In this document: piece after piece, positions 1-12,932 of the stretch
How positions within the stretch are numbered: position 1 is the first letter of the stretch
How the letters are laid out: each line of letters opens with the position of its first letter
Assembly: GCA_963514095.1 (NCBI GenBank)
Contig: OY741281.1
Coordinates: 1,570,487 to 1,634,486, forward strand
Origin: Eutrigla gurnardus
Taxonomy: Eukaryota; Chordata; Actinopteri; Perciformes; Triglidae
Direction: 5' to 3'
Length of the DNA: 64,000 nucleotides
Program-made: the position numbers and the translations under genes
Notes under the pieces: generated by a model
Seen by the model: only the letters and a program-made list of their open reading frames with translations
Databases searched by the model: none
Told to the model about the DNA's origin: nothing

Positions 1-1378
1 ACTTAATCACCGACTCTTTTTTTTTTTTTCTGGCAACGTGTTTGCATTTCAAAAATAAATCCCACACATTTGGCATCAGAAGACATTAACGTCTGTTACT
101 TGAATGAGCCAAGAGAGCAAAAAGGACACGGTTTCCCTGTTACAGTATTCTGCATTTAAAGCTATAATAAGCAAAAGCTTTGCACGTAAATACAACAAAT
201 TACACTGTAAGGACGCACATACACTATACCTATAAAACCTATAGTAAATCCCCACATTCCTACCTTGCCTGTTACAAAATGGGAGCTCCACCACCTTAAG
301 TAACGAGTGCCGACGGGTTTTTAAAAAATGAGGAGACACTGCCATCTGGAGGGGGATCACAGCGCCTCCTGAAACTGACCCGAGTGCATATTAAAGATGA
401 ACAGTGTGTGCTTTGGAGCCACATCACTCGGTAAACACTGGGAACAACTTATTTCACATGACCTCTTGTATTTTGAAATGACATCATAATATTTAGAACA
501 TCAATAAAGCCATAAACAACTAAATATTTATATCAAACTGACATTCCAGTACAACATTAATGCCTTGCTTTTCAAACATAAGACCGACTTATTTCTAATT
601 TTTTGCTGCTCTTCTTGGTTGATGCATCTTTAGACCCCAAAAAAGTTGCACCGGATTTTGGGGTGGGTTAAGTCAAACACAACCTAAATAACATTCCTTC
701 ACCGAGGGAGAAGGGGGATCATTAATTGCACCTCTGTGGCATTTTTATGGAGTTTTGGAAATGGCTGGACGGCTCCAGTAAAGCAAAAGAAAACGAAGAG
801 AAGAAAGAAAGTTGACAGAGACTGAGTGTGAAGGGACCCCATGAGGGCACGGCATTCATCAGTTTAGAGAACATATGGACCGGAGGGCCACACATCTAAA
901 GCCGGTGGGATCAAAGAGACAATGCAGCGTTTGAGGCCATTTAAAATATATCAGGAACGTGTCCACGCTACGTTAAAATAAATCTCAAAACAGATTTTTA
1001 GCTACATGTCCATTCCACAAATACAACTAGAAACTGAAGCGTTACCAGAGTGGATACGTTGAAAAACAAAGCCATGAGATATGGTTCCAACAAATTTAAA
1101 GAGTAAAAAGAAGTAGAGTGCAGAATGTAAGCAGCTGAAGTGTGAGTTGTAACGCATGTTTAACCAGGTGAATAACCAGGAGGTTCTCCATCCAAATCAT
1201 TCACAAATGATGCTGCACAAATGTATGATTTGTCAACTGAAAGAGGAGGAATAAGGAAGTTAATCCACATCTATTCACATTAGTGTGGAAATAGAACCAA
1301 AAGACATAAATAAAAGACATTTTGAAATGGCCGATTGTTGAGACTTTCAGGTGTGAAAGGAGAGTTTTTGGGACTGAC
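1..1378 (-). other. stau2: stau2 intron (partial)
   Basis: AT-rich unique sequence downstream of the last visible stau2 exon. I find no further dsRBD-coding exon or recognisable element. Confidence 0.6.
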
Positions 1379-1514
1379 CTTTGGTTGAACATCCCTCTGA
1401 AGTTGTAGTTGGCTCTGTAGTTGGGCATGGGCTTGGGATCCAGAGGCCTGTAGATCGCCGGCTCCCCTCTCTTCATGGCCAGACCGTTCAGCTCCACCGT
1501 GGGGGTTATACTGC
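1379..1514 (-). CDS. stau2: stau2 exon, start of dsRBD2
   Basis: Acceptor AG at 1516-1515, donor GTCAGT at 1378. It encodes SITPTVELNGLAMKRGEP through NYRANYNFRGMFNQ. The next exon (YHCPVPKIF-like in mammals) is not found between 1 and 1378 and must lie off the window. Confidence 0.95.
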
Positions 1515-4386
1515 CTGAACCAGGACATATGGAGACATTAAACCCCATTAAACACCAATCTGATATCATCAGAATCATCATTTTTATTTTGATCACAAAT
1601 ATACACAACATTGCATATATGCCGTAAGTATTATAATTATATTTGTTTTTTACTACTACTTATTACTATGATTATTATTATTACTGTTGTAATTAATTAC
1701 TGTAAATTTAATACATATTACTTGCAAAATTATGACACAAACAAAATAGGTCCACATACATCCATATTTACAGTGCCATACATGCTTCACTTTTATATCT
1801 GTTAAACATCTTCTTTATCTGACATCAGCCTGACTTATATCATCTGTTTCCTACCTGTTTCCTTCCTGTTTCCTTCCTGTTTCCTACCTGTTTCCTTCCT
1901 GTTTCCTACCTGTTTCCTACCTGTTTCCTTCCTGTTTCCTTCCTGTTTCCTTCCCGTTTTCTTCCCGTTTCCTACCTGTTTCCTTCCTGTTTCCTACCTG
2001 TTTCCTTCCTGTTTCCTTCCTGTTTCCTACCTGTTTCCTTCCTGTTTCCTTCCTGTTTCCTACCTGTTTCCTACCTGTTTCCTACCTGTTTCCTACCTGT
2101 TTCCTTCCTGTTTCCTACCTGTTTCCTACCTGTTTCCTTCCTGTTTCCTTCCTGTTTCCTTCCCGTTTTCTTCCCGTTTCCTACCTGTTTCCTTCCTGTT
2201 TCCTTCCTGTTTCCTACCTGTTTCCTTCCTGTTTCCTTCCTGTTTCCTACCTGTTTTCTTCCCGTTTCCTACCCGTTTCCTACCCGTTTCCTACCTGTTT
2301 CCTTCCTGTTTCCTACCTGTTTCCTTCCTGTTTCCTTCCTGTTTCCTACCCGTTTCCTACCTGTTTCCTTCCTGTTTCCTTCCTGTCTCCTACCTGTTTC
2401 CTTCCTGTTTCCTTCCTGTCTCCTACCTGTCTGACTGTGAACAATGCATGTGTTGCATTCACTGTCCCAGGGTTTTTCTTAATCCCAGTAAGAGCCTGCT
2501 ACGCAGACTTTCACTACTACGATGCCGCAGAGAGCCGGGAAGGTAAGAGGGGTATTAAAGTAGCCGGAGATGAAAACACAAGTCTGCACTTAACGCTTCA
2601 TTAAGCAGGTCTGTGCTGGCTTTGTTCTGAACATGGTGCTTTTCAAATATATCCAGCGGCTCCAGAGCAATGCCCTCGTCTTTATGATCGACGTCCCAAA
2701 GCAAACGCTGCTCTCTGACCTTCCAATCTCCCTCCAAATATACAAACCTTATTTCACCGCTCAGATTTAAAACAGAACAGCAGAGGGCACTCATGCTAAG
2801 ACTTCCCTTGCTTGTCAGAAAGAAATGAACAACAGATGCTTTAAAAAAAAACATTTAAAAAAACACAGCGTGGCATTTGAAAACAGTTCGAACCATCCAT
2901 TCTGTTCCTCCTAGAACCTACAGCTACAACCAACTCTGAAAGATTGTAATGAGAAGTTAACAAGTCCATTATTTACTGAACCTTACTTTGTCCGGCTGCT
3001 GCAGCCAAAATTAAGAAAGTGTTTATATTTTTAATATAATCAAATTCTTAAAAGCACCAAACATAAATTAAGACTTTGATTAGTCTTTGCACTCTTGGTT
3101 GTTTCCATTTACTCTCAATATTTCAACTGGAATAAAAACACTTCCTCAATTTATGGCTGGTGATAAACACTTCAAATGGCCATTTGGCATCTGTATGATA
3201 TCAGCTATTCTAGGCTTTTTAACATTAGGAACAAGTGTGTCCTTCACAGAAACACATACTCAGTTAAAAGGTACAATGACAGCTTGTTTGTGGTTGCCCT
3301 ACCTGGGTTGCTGTTGATGTCCACTTTCGGTGAGCGGGGCGCCGGCCTGGGGAGGACGCTCTCGTCCAGCGCTTTGGCGGCGGTGGAATGCTGGGCCTTT
3401 TTGATGCTGGTGCCCTCGGCCTCCCACACCTGCTCCCCCAGAGTCAGCTGCACTGTGAAGATCTGGAACAGTGACACCCAGAGGAAGAAAAGCAAATGCA
3501 AATGTTTTTACCAACATCGCCCTGGAACCCAGATAATAAGAGCTGCAGCCTGCAGGACCTAAAGTCCTGCAAGGACTCAAAAAAGAGATGGAAATGCCAT
3601 CTATAAGCATTTATTACCTCAGCATGAACATAACTTAAACAAGGGAACTACTCATAGACTAAAAAAATACAACTTAACCTAATGTACGACCAACCTACAA
3701 TTTAAAATGTCACTACATGCACGTTACAATAATCCCAGATCTATCTGTCAGTCCTGGATCCCTTACCTTCGCGTGTGCAGGGCCTCTCTCATTGAGGAGC
3801 TTGTACTGTGGTTGGATCCTATTGAAACGGGCTAACTCATTCACCAAACACATTGGAGTTTTCTCTTTAGGGTTTGCCATGTTCTCCTGGGGCGGGCCTG
3901 AAACACACGAGCACAGAAGAACACTGAGCAACGTGGTACCGGGGACGAGAACTATATATATATTCACGAAGAATCATCAGGCATCGACAAAACACATGAT
4001 TTTGATTGAGTGACGCATCACATTACAGAAAAAGGATATTTATACACCGTAGCACGGAATCTTCTGCATAATTTATAATTTCAGAAATGCCGATTCGCCC
4101 GTGGAGAATTCAAAATTGAAGATTTAATTACAGAGCATAATATAAGCCGATTATCGTGACTAATAAAGCGTTGTATTGACGTTGTACCTGGCGATGTAGC
4201 AGACACAGGGGCGTCCCCATATCCGACTGCAGGAGCAGGGCAGGCGGGTGTGGGGGCCGGGCCTGTGCCGTTGACGGAGGGCTGCAGACCCAGGGATCCG
4301 GGGCTGGGCATGGCCGTCGGGGGAACTCCGGGGGAGAGGCCAGGACCAGCCAGGGGTGCTGAGGTCTGTACTTTCACTTGAGCCAT
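1379..4386 (-). CDS. stau2: Staufen homolog 2, 5' coding part (partial gene)
   Basis: Double-stranded-RNA-binding protein of mRNA transport granules. Coding exons on the minus strand are 4188-4386, 3767-3897, 3303-3462 and 1379-1514; all junctions are GT-AG and in frame, giving the first 208 residues. Residues about 75-145 form dsRBD1 (from NPKEKTPMCLVNEL through KKAQHSTAAKAL). The last exon opens dsRBD2 with SITPTVELNGLAMKRGEPAI, which is diagnostic for STAU2 rather than STAU1 as I recall the two families. The remaining dsRBDs and the tubulin-binding region lie beyond base 1. Two starts are possible: ATG at 4386, giving a Pro/Gly/Ala-rich 72-residue extension, or the internal ATG at 3880 (MANPKEKTP), the usual mammalian start. 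I chose the upstream one because the frame is open and the exon has a clean acceptor. Family assignment is very secure; the start is not. Confidence 0.93.
1849..2433. repeat. 11-bp minisatellite in stau2 intron
   Basis: About 53 tandem copies of an 11-bp unit, CTGTTTCCTTC or CTGTTTCCTAC, with occasional CCCGTTTTCTTC variants. The two main unit types are mixed in irregular order. On the sense (minus) strand it reads as purine-rich GAAGGAAACAG and GTAGGAAACAG. Confidence 0.95.
3303..3462 (-). CDS. stau2: stau2 exon, rest of dsRBD1
   Basis: Acceptor AG at 3464-3463, donor GTAGGG at 3302 (phase 1). It encodes IFTVQLTLGEQVWEAEG through KVDINSNP, including the KKAQ helix that closes the dsRBD fold. 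Confidence 0.95.
3767..3897 (-). CDS. stau2: stau2 exon, start of dsRBD1
   Basis: Acceptor AG at 3899-3898, donor GTAAGG at 3766. It encodes PPQENMANPKEKTPMCLVNE and the following residues to GPAHAK. It contains the alternative initiator ATG at 3880-3878. Confidence 0.95.
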
Positions 4387-4395
4387 GCTCTATTC
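4188..4395 (-). CDS. stau2: stau2 exon with upstream start codon
   Basis: Acceptor AG at 4397-4396 and donor GT at 4187-4186 (phase 1). The exon carries 9 nt of 5' UTR and then ATG at 4386. It encodes 66 residues beginning MAQVKVQTSAPLAG, low-complexity and rich in Pro, Gly and Ala. The donor joins CCA-G to GC-CCG of the next exon without a stop. Confidence 0.75.
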
Positions 4396-4925
4396 CTGAA
4401 ACCAGACAGTTCAATGTCATAATATCACTTTAAAACAAATAAATAATAATAATGAAGCGTGCATTACACATTATTCCAACCACAATTTCATGCTGCTCGC
4501 TGTCATTTGATAGATTTCTGTGTGCAAAGCTTTGAAACGGAGCAGCCCTTGGCCTATCTCACATTCTGATCCACTGGCAGTTAATACAGCCAGACAATGA
4601 ACCTTTATTTGAAGGAGCTTTGCTCATGTTACTGCAGCTAAGCTGCCCGGAAAAAAAGAGAGGAGAGAATCCTGCGATAGCGGCCCCCGAAACAAGACAA
4701 TGGACGTTCAATCACGTTTTTATTTGACTTGAAGTGTGGAAGCGAGGCCGCCGACAGCAGAGGGGGTCAGACGATCCGTAGAAAGTTAAAAAAAAAAACG
4801 TCCTGATACGTGTGAGCAGTATTCCATTAAATGTAATCACACACAGGTGCCTGTGGCTGCATATGTAACATATGTATAATTTAAATAAGATAAGATGAAG
4901 ACGCTCTGCATCCTGATCAGGTTCA

Positions 4926-5165
4926 GGTCTTTAAAGGGCACCTCAAGACCCACCGATTCAAACTGGCTTTTGGTAGACCTCCGTCTCTGATTTAATTCCA
5001 TGTTTTGTGTGTATATTTGTGTACATGTATCATATACTGTATATTTTACTTTGTTTTTACCATAACATTGATGCTGCTGTTGGTTCGACCTGCACTTTAC
5101 TGTGAAGCACTCCGTGATTGTATCTGTGAAAAGCGCTATATAAATACATTTTACTTACATTTACT
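4926..5165 (+). mobile_element. Degenerate 3' end of a LINE
   Basis: Plus-strand frame from about 4926 reads VFKGHLKTHRFKLAFGRPPS before a stop, resembling the C-terminus of fish non-LTR retrotransposon ORF2. It is followed 150 bp later by GAAAAGCGCTATATAAATA, a tail common at the 3' ends of such elements. Only the 3' end is present; the clade is not resolved. Confidence 0.45.
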
Positions 5166-5699
5166 AAAATGTAATAAATTATTTGAAATGGTAAAAAAAA
5201 AACACAATATCACAACATTTTGCCAAGGTGGCTCCACTCGTGGTTCACATTAATGTGTGGCAGGCAGAGGGGGGGGGCAGACACAGACCTGAACCCCCCA
5301 GTCATTCGGGACACTTTGTGCTGGACTTGAACCTAGCACCTTGTGGGTGACATCTCCAATCAACAGACAGGTGTCTCCTGTGTCTCCTGTTTACAGTCAA
5401 GAGGACATGATTTGGTGTAAACAACACAGCAGTGACTCGTCTCTATGGCAACGGATATCCCCCCAAATACTACCAGTATGTATATTTGTAACACATCTCA
5501 TCCGTGGCCTTAACTCAACGCATGTAAACCTGTTTACATCATTGCCTCTTGCCTGTTGCCCCTCGGGGCAACAATCATTCCTGGCTCCTCTTTTATCCCC
5601 CTCTACTCCTCACTAGCAACGTGCACGAGCAGCAACACAGGTTGTCCAACACGGCAACTTGAACACGGTGGTTGCTTGTTTAGGGGTTGACTTGACAAG

Positions 5700-6450
5700 A
5701 CCCCCCCCTTGAGACCTATATCACCACAGCTTCGGCTGTCCAGCGTTAGCAACGAAGCTAACGTTGCCAAACGGAGAAAAACGGCATTTTCCCGCGAATG
5801 TCAGCTCCCGAAAGACACGCGGACAGAAGCGGCGAGCACGCACGCTGTCACGGACACGTCGCTACGGGTTCCACGGAGGAAATATACACCATGTAGCCCC
5901 CCTCCGGTAACGCTAGTTTAGCCGGTTAACGCTCATCATGGCTGATCGGCCGAGCACCCCCTCTTGCTAGCATCTCCACACCGCCCCATCCTCCACGAAA
6001 GTCCGGGGGGGGGGGGGATTTCAGTTCACCGCAACGTGACAGACGGACGGCAACATCGTGGCAATCAACCCGGACACTATCGAGCAACGAAGGGACCGAT
6101 ATTTAAGTGTATTTGTTACCTTTGTCCAGGGCCAGACCCCAGTTACACCTCCGACATTGGCAAACACTAAAGAGAACTGGATGGAAGAGGGAACAGACCA
6201 CGTCATGTGTCCGGGTAGAAACAAAAACACGTCAAATACACCCCGCGGGAGGCAGACGATTGTTCATTTTTATATTCATCGTACAAAGCTTGTGTTTCGT
6301 GTGTGTGCTCGGTGTTAGGGGTAACGCGTCGCTGACGTACCATTATTAGGGTTTTGAGGTGAATCTTGAATGAATCGGACACCCCTCCCCGCGGCGGCGT
6401 GAATGGTTCAGTCCGGGTTCGCTTCCTCGGAGCCCGAAGCAGCGTAACTT
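5700..6450 (-). promoter_or_regulatory. stau2: CpG-rich probable stau2 promoter and 5' UTR exon region
   Basis: CpG dinucleotides are clustered here against AT-rich surroundings, upstream of the first coding stau2 exon. On the minus strand a good donor (ACAAAG|GTAACA) lies at 6120/6119, so a non-coding first exon could end there. A G14 homopolymer interrupts the island at about 6005-6018. The start site cannot be placed from sequence alone. Confidence 0.4.
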
Positions 6451-7480
6451 TGATTCAGAAACAAGAAATGAGCCTTTTCCAACTTCTTTCTGCACACGAG
6501 ATGCATGAGAATGAGTTTCAATGGATCATTCTGTTTTAACATGATGCTTTTTAATGGCACAAGTGATGTAGGGCTTCGTTTTTTTTACCCCCTGGGAAGT
6601 TTATTAATTGATGTTAATAAAATAAAGTTAATTATATTTAAAAAATAATTACCCCCCACACACACATAACAACCCACAGACCACCATATTGCAGGTGGGA
6701 TTTACTGCCTTTTTTTTTTTTTAATTTTGCCTAAAGACATACTTGAGGATCGTTGGGTCTTAAATCTGAAGAGGTCTACTTTTAGGAGTGTTTCACAAAC
6801 CCCAAAGACCACCAGGGTCTGGATTTTGTGCCACCAGGCTCTTGGCACATCTAATCAGTGCTCAGTGATTCTGGGATCCCGCGCACAATTCCAGTGAGTC
6901 TTTTATTTCAAAGGCTCATAAACATGAATTGTGGATCAGATATTTGACACGAGTAATTTTGCAACTTGACCACTAGATGGTGCCACCAACCCACTTCTTC
7001 CTATGTTATTGTGGCGAGCAATAACATACAACACTTACTGATTGTGCTTAAATAAGTCCAAGTACACAAAATGTAGTTTTGAGTGATGATGCAAACTTTT
7101 TCAAGCTTGGCCAACAACATGCATATACCATAAACTATTTTAAAAATTAAGTTTGGCCTATGTTGAAGAGCCTTAATGTACCTTTACTATAAGGAATAGA
7201 AATAAGCATGAAACGTTGATTTAAATGTTTGTCAGATAAAATGTAGATGGACTTCTCGGTTCTCTACAACACTGTTAAAAGTAGTGACATCCTCAATGTG
7301 AATTATGTGTCCTCAAACACATTTTAATGATATAATTCATCATCCTTATACCCAACACTAAATCATGTCAGAATAAAATCCATGAAAGGCTTTGAGGCTG
7401 CAGAAAAAGAAAAAAAAAACCCTGAATGAGATATTCAAACACTGTGCAAACCGAGGTTGAATAAAAGTGAATCTTTGCTT
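6450..7480. other. Intergenic, stau2 to ube2w
   Basis: AT-rich sequence with no supported gene. It contains one CTCF-like site at 6970-6983. Confidence 0.5.
6970..6983 (+). promoter_or_regulatory. CTCF-like site
   Basis: CCACTAGATGGTGC matches 13 of 14 positions of the consensus CCASYAGRKGGCRC. This is a motif match only. Confidence 0.3.
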
Positions 7481-7486
7481 TTTATT
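7481..7486 (-). terminator. ube2w: Candidate ube2w poly(A) signal
   Basis: AATAAA on the minus strand, about 2.2 kb after the stop codon. Mammalian UBE2W also has a long 3' UTR. Confidence 0.35.
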
Positions 7487-9719
7487 AGATTATGAAAATG
7501 AACAGGCACCTATTACATGGAGCTTGCACATCCCAGAACAAAATTTCAAATATAAATAACACACCCTCATTAGTGTTGATCATTCACAACAACCTGCAAG
7601 CTAAGAGTTCAAACCACATTGAAAAGGAAAAAAAACCAAGGAAGAAAAAAAAAACAGCACATCCAAACCGTTGTAACATTTTCACTCGCAAGTTTTTTTA
7701 AATCTCTTCTGATCTACTGCCCCCCTGGGTGAAGGCTACTTGCCCCCCCCATCCAACACAATGCTGTTGTGACTGCATTCACACATGGTCTTCAGGCCTG
7801 TAGGCTCCTCCCTCACAACACGGTGACAACACAGGACCATAACAATGAAGCTAACAAAAACAAAAAATCATTGGTTAAATAGATGTCTTTAAGTTATCAA
7901 TATAGTTTTTTTGAGATAGCGGTGTGCCGTGGTAATCTCTACAATATATAGAGTATCATCACATTCACTCAAATTCATTCAAGAAACTCAGCTAGACCCT
8001 GGAAAAAAAAAAAAAAAAAAGCAAACGCAATACAAACCCAAAAGATGGAAAAAAATTCAAGTATCTCTGACTGGATGGCGATAAACATCTCTTAAGGAAT
8101 GGAGATTAAATGACAAAAGAGCCTCTGGAGGTTTGTAATATCCATCCCATAAACCATGACCTACGTTATGGAAAGACAAAAGGTTCTCACGATGTCTGAT
8201 GCCAATAAGAAAAAGTAGGGTTTTAAAACTGCATGCACCCCCACTGTTAAACTACTAAACTTTTTTTTATTTTATGTTTTAAACCAACCGTAGCGTTGTT
8301 GCCGACTGTACACATCCTAATTAGCAAAAGATGCAGACTAACCCTCCATTGAAATAAAGCACTCCTATCATGATTCTGCTATCCAGTAAGTGCATCCTCT
8401 GCTAATTTCATCATCATCATCATCATCAAACCATTTTAAAGACTTATATACACACACAATAGTTCAGACGTGTTATAAGTTTACAACATAACAGTCTCTT
8501 TTGGTGAAAATATAGTTAAATTCAAAATATCTGATGGGTATCTTTTAAGAGGCGATCTCTTCATTGAAAAAAGTACCTGAGCCAAAACTCTGACCGAGGG
8601 AGGGGGGGTGGGGTCGGATCACAAAATCTGTACGGCTTCTAGAAAGACTCCTTTTTCGTCATTCATTACCATTCTGGAGATCAAAAAATATAAAGATTTA
8701 AATTAAATAACAAATAGAAAGCAAACAGAAAAGCAAAAATATACTGGCCCATCAACACCCCCCCCCCCCCCCCCCCCGTTATAAAGTATCAGCTGTTTGA
8801 AAAGCAGTACAAAAAACAACATTTAAAATCAAACCGTAGAAGATTAAAGCATGAAATTAAAAAAAGCACACAAATAAAAATGGATCATGTTCTCTTACAA
8901 ACATTCTTTAAATGGAAGAGAGGCCGACGTCTCCGAGGCCGGACTAAGTGAACACTACACGAGTTCAGCCCAACTCTCTAACCGGATCTAGCGCCGCGGG
9001 TTCGATTCCCCCCTCCGTACCGACTAACGAACCAAACAGGAAGAGCTGCAAACCTCACGTTGGAAGATGAAGGAGGGGGGAAACTGGTTCTGAACTAAAA
9101 AATGGTTTTCAACCTGAAAATAAGGAGGCCTGCTTACCGTACAACTGCAGATTTGGGGAATAACTAATACTAATAGTGCCTTTCTGAACTAGATCCTTTC
9201 ACAGTGCATATCATTCAAAACAAAAAACAGGTGAAGCATTTTCTTCGTGGGTTCGGATGGTCAGATCCCTTTCCAGAAAACGGATTAGATTTGGATTTCT
9301 CTTTGTAGGCCCAAGCATGCATCCAGCAGTTATTATTGCACAACACGTGGACCTTTAAAATGCACCCACACAAACGGAACAACAACGCATCTTAAAACAG
9401 GTATTATAATTATCTCACTACAATTCCACCTTGCTTGCTCGCTGCATTACTGAATATTTTTTTGCCAAAAAAAAAAAAAAAAGGATCCATCTTGGTGCAT
9501 CTAAATCGTTCCATTATTTTCGTTCTTTTATTACAACCGACTAAAACATGCATCCATGGGTTCGGGGGGGTTCAGGGGGGGGGATGCAGTCAAGAGCCTC
9601 CAGCGCATGGTGTCCATTGTTCCAGTCAAAGGTCAGAGTTCAAAGACTGAATGATTAAAAAGTGCTTCACGTACGTCAGTAGGACTTCTTTCTTCTACGA
9701 TTATTACAAAGTTTGTACA
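7481..9719 (-). other. ube2w: Probable ube2w 3' UTR
   Basis: The stretch after the ube2w stop has no other gene. It ends at a minus-strand AATAAA (TTTATT at 7481-7486). It holds poly-A and poly-C tracts (C about 8758-8777) and a CAT/TCA triplet run near 8410. At about 8997-9008 a GGTTCGATTCC box resembles a Pol III B box, but I see no tRNA or complete SINE around it. The extent is inferred from the signal only. Confidence 0.45.
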
Positions 9720-9733
9720 TTAGCATGTATCAT
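9720..9733 (-). CDS. ube2w: ube2w coding exon 6 (last four residues)
   Basis: Acceptor AG at 9735-9734. The 14 coding nt complete DDTC and the TAA stop at 9722-9720, exactly the vertebrate UBE2W C-terminus. Confidence 0.94.
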
Positions 9734-12700
9734 CTGTGAAGGAAAACAAAAACAAGTTACGTGGCGCCGCCTTCTTCAAGCATTCACTTCCACACGTGTG
9801 AACAAAATACTCACCGTGATACCACCATTTCGTCTTCTTTGGATTTTTGTTACACGTTCTTACATAAAAGGAGTTATCAGGCGGTCGTCTCTGCAGAGAG
9901 AAGCAAACATTAACGTGGATGTCGTTGACATGAATCACTACATCTGTCCCGTTATAATGGTGCGTACCTTTTCTTTGCAGCTGGACAACATGCTGATAAT
10001 GCTAAGACAAACGGATTGCACGGAGAGGGCTGGCGACCAATCCTCCGTGAGGATAGATAGACAGATGTGACCGTTACTATACACATGAGGGTGGACAGGT
10101 ATATTCTCTCCCGTGAACATTACCTGCAACGGGGACACACAGAGAAACAAAGCAAGGGGTTACTGACTTCATTTGACGCCTTTGGCTCATTAATAAAGGA
10201 CCTAGAAATTAGGAAATTGTCCCTGCATATAATTCCTTAACTATGAAATCCCCAAACTGTCCTTTAATTGTGTGATAATTGTGTGTACCGTTTGTACAAA
10301 ACCTTAATTTATTTGTTTTATGCTGCCCGCTTGGCCAGGTCTCTTGGTTAATTTGAACTGTAATGGTATTATTAAGTACACTGACCAGTCCTGAAATGTC
10401 AGTACTTGTACTTGGTTTAATAATGTAGATTTGGTGCATCACTAATTGAATATGACATCATAATAAGCCTATGAAGGAGGTCCCAAAAAGATGGATGACT
10501 TTAATAACCGTTTCTATATTTTACACTGAATTCAGGGCATTTTGTTCAAAGACTTGGGAGAGGGAAAAAAAAGTTGAGACTTTTTTCATTAATGACAGAA
10601 AATAATGAGACTTGTATTATAAGCTCAGGCTTAGCCCTCTCCAGCAACACGAGGCTCGGGGATTAGCACAGAGGGGTGAGAGAGGGGGGTGAGAGAATGG
10701 GAGACTAAGAGAGGACACATGTTTTATAGAAAGAAAGAAAAAGGGAGACGTGTTCTAAAAAAAGGAGCGGGAGATATAAGCCAGTAAAAGGGAGCAAGAG
10801 TCACGGCTGATACAGGAAGTGTGTGATGAGAGGAGAGGAAGTCATGATTGAGCTGGAGGGGAGTCCAGCCGAGTGGGTGAAGTGGGTAATGAAGGCTAGC
10901 AATGGGTGGAGGCGGTCTGGCACCAGACAGGGGGTGACAGGAGAGTGCACCGCTGGGCTGGAGGGGGGAGTGTTACAGATAGGAGTAGGACAGAAAGCTC
11001 AAAGCATCGATACGACGTCAAGCGCCTTACAGGAAGTTCAAACAGTCAATGAAGTGTCAGATACTTTTTGGACTTTCTTTCTGCTCTAAAACTGCAATTT
11101 ACAATATATATTTAGAACCAAATCCACTCATTCACACAGATAATAAGGCAGCGACCAACAGGGTCGAGCTGAATGTAGCCCGTATTGGTGAGGAACTGTA
11201 TAGCCAATCAGCCGGGGATATAGATAAGATATGTTTTGCTGAACAGCTACTACTTTACTCAGACGAGGATCGAACACTTGTTCTATTTTTAGCTCTTACT
11301 TTATCAGCAATGATATGTGGTGGTTTCTTTGTTTCTTTTCTTCTTCTTTCTTTGTTATTGTAAGTTTGGACAAAAGCGTCTGCTAAATGACCTAAATGTA
11401 AATGTAATGTACTCAAAGCACAATCAATGGAGTCTGGATGGTATATGGGAAATACAAACAGCAAAGCACAGCCCTAAAAGGTCAATATTAGAAATGGCAA
11501 CCAATCATATTATAATGTATTTGTTTGGCAGACATTACTGTGTTGGAAGGAGTGATATCACATTGTGGCAAACAAAATCAACATGGCAGGTTTTGGTAGA
11601 GAATCTATTTTTTTCCCCTGTGAGAATGATGTAAAAAAGGAAACAGAAGCGACAAGTAGGGCTGGGCGACATGTCCAAAATTAACATTTAGATCAGGATG
11701 TTGCATGATTTCTGGTAGTTCAATAAGACACTGTGTTTTAAAGTATTTTTGAAGATGAAATGCATGTTGTGCCGTCTCTCTGTTAGCAAAACAGCCGCTC
11801 AGTCCAGCTCCCGCTCCCACATGAGGATCAGAATGTAACTTGTCGTGTAATTTATATTTATATTAACGTAACATGATTTGGCTGTTTATTTCCCCGACAT
11901 TGTGAAAGAAAGATATAGAATAGATAGACGTAATTGTATTATTTGATGATATATATGGTGATATCGGCCATTTAACAGCTGAACTGAGTTCCTGTGGGCC
12001 AATGATGACAATGTTTGGCTTATATTCCCACTGAAGCTCGTCACACAACCAATAACTACAGCCGAAGGGAGATCCAACAGAGGGCCACACCGACAGCTTG
12101 TCCTTCCTATTTGGGAGGATCCTGGTAGCTGAGATAATCTAATTTTCTCTACACCTACTCACTGTCTATTTTTAGGTGGCCCGGCTCCTAATGAGTGAAA
12201 CAATATAGTTGAGATAAAGTAATCCCCTCAACCTTCACTACAGCGGGAGCTCTGTGCCGGCGTCTCCGGCAGTGATGCCGGGCTCCGATCGTTCCAAGCC
12301 CAGACTCATTCCACTAACAACCGCGGAGCCGATGCGTTTCATGTGATGATTGCAGGCATCCAGACAGCGGAGGAATGTTTACACAGCTCTACGCTTTCTC
12401 ATTTGGTTTGGGGGGAAAAGTACCTCTGTGCTGTACCCGCAATTTGTTTTGGTTGCGACTTTAATAGTTAAATGATGAAGGAAAATGCAGATTGGACATT
12501 TAGTCAGGAAAACTTCAGGTTCATTCATTGGTGTCCTCCGGGGATCCCCATTGACCCCCATGTTAAAGTGCCCAACTTTACAGCAGAATTAAACATGTTT
12601 ACAGCCGGGTACAGAAGGGCTTCGGTCTCCGTAGCCCTCTTGTTCAGATATGGTAATTTCTGGCAACAAAACTATCAAGATGGTGACGGCCAAAATGACA

Positions 12701-12890
12701 AACTGGAGGCTTCAACCCAACAGGTGACATCACGGTGACGACATTCACTTCTTATTTACGGTCCACACGCAGCAGAGCAGCCTGTGTGTCCCGGCTGAAG
12801 CAGACTGGACTGGTCCTTGTAAATGGGCTGTGCTTACATGGCACTTTTCAAGCCCAGAGAAAGACAAAAGAGCCTCACATTTACCAGCAT

Positions 12891-12932
<42 letters not shown>

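Noticed and set aside
2555..2854. 99-aa minus-strand frame
   Set aside because: No recognisable family, lies inside a stau2 intron, and cannot be joined in frame with neighbouring stau2 exons.
8940..9030. tRNA-derived SINE in the ube2w 3' UTR
   Set aside because: A B-box-like GGTTCGATTCC is present, but there is no A box, cloverleaf or tail.
12379..12738. Overlapping small frames in ube2w intron 3
   Set aside because: No homology or splice-compatible role; consistent with chance.
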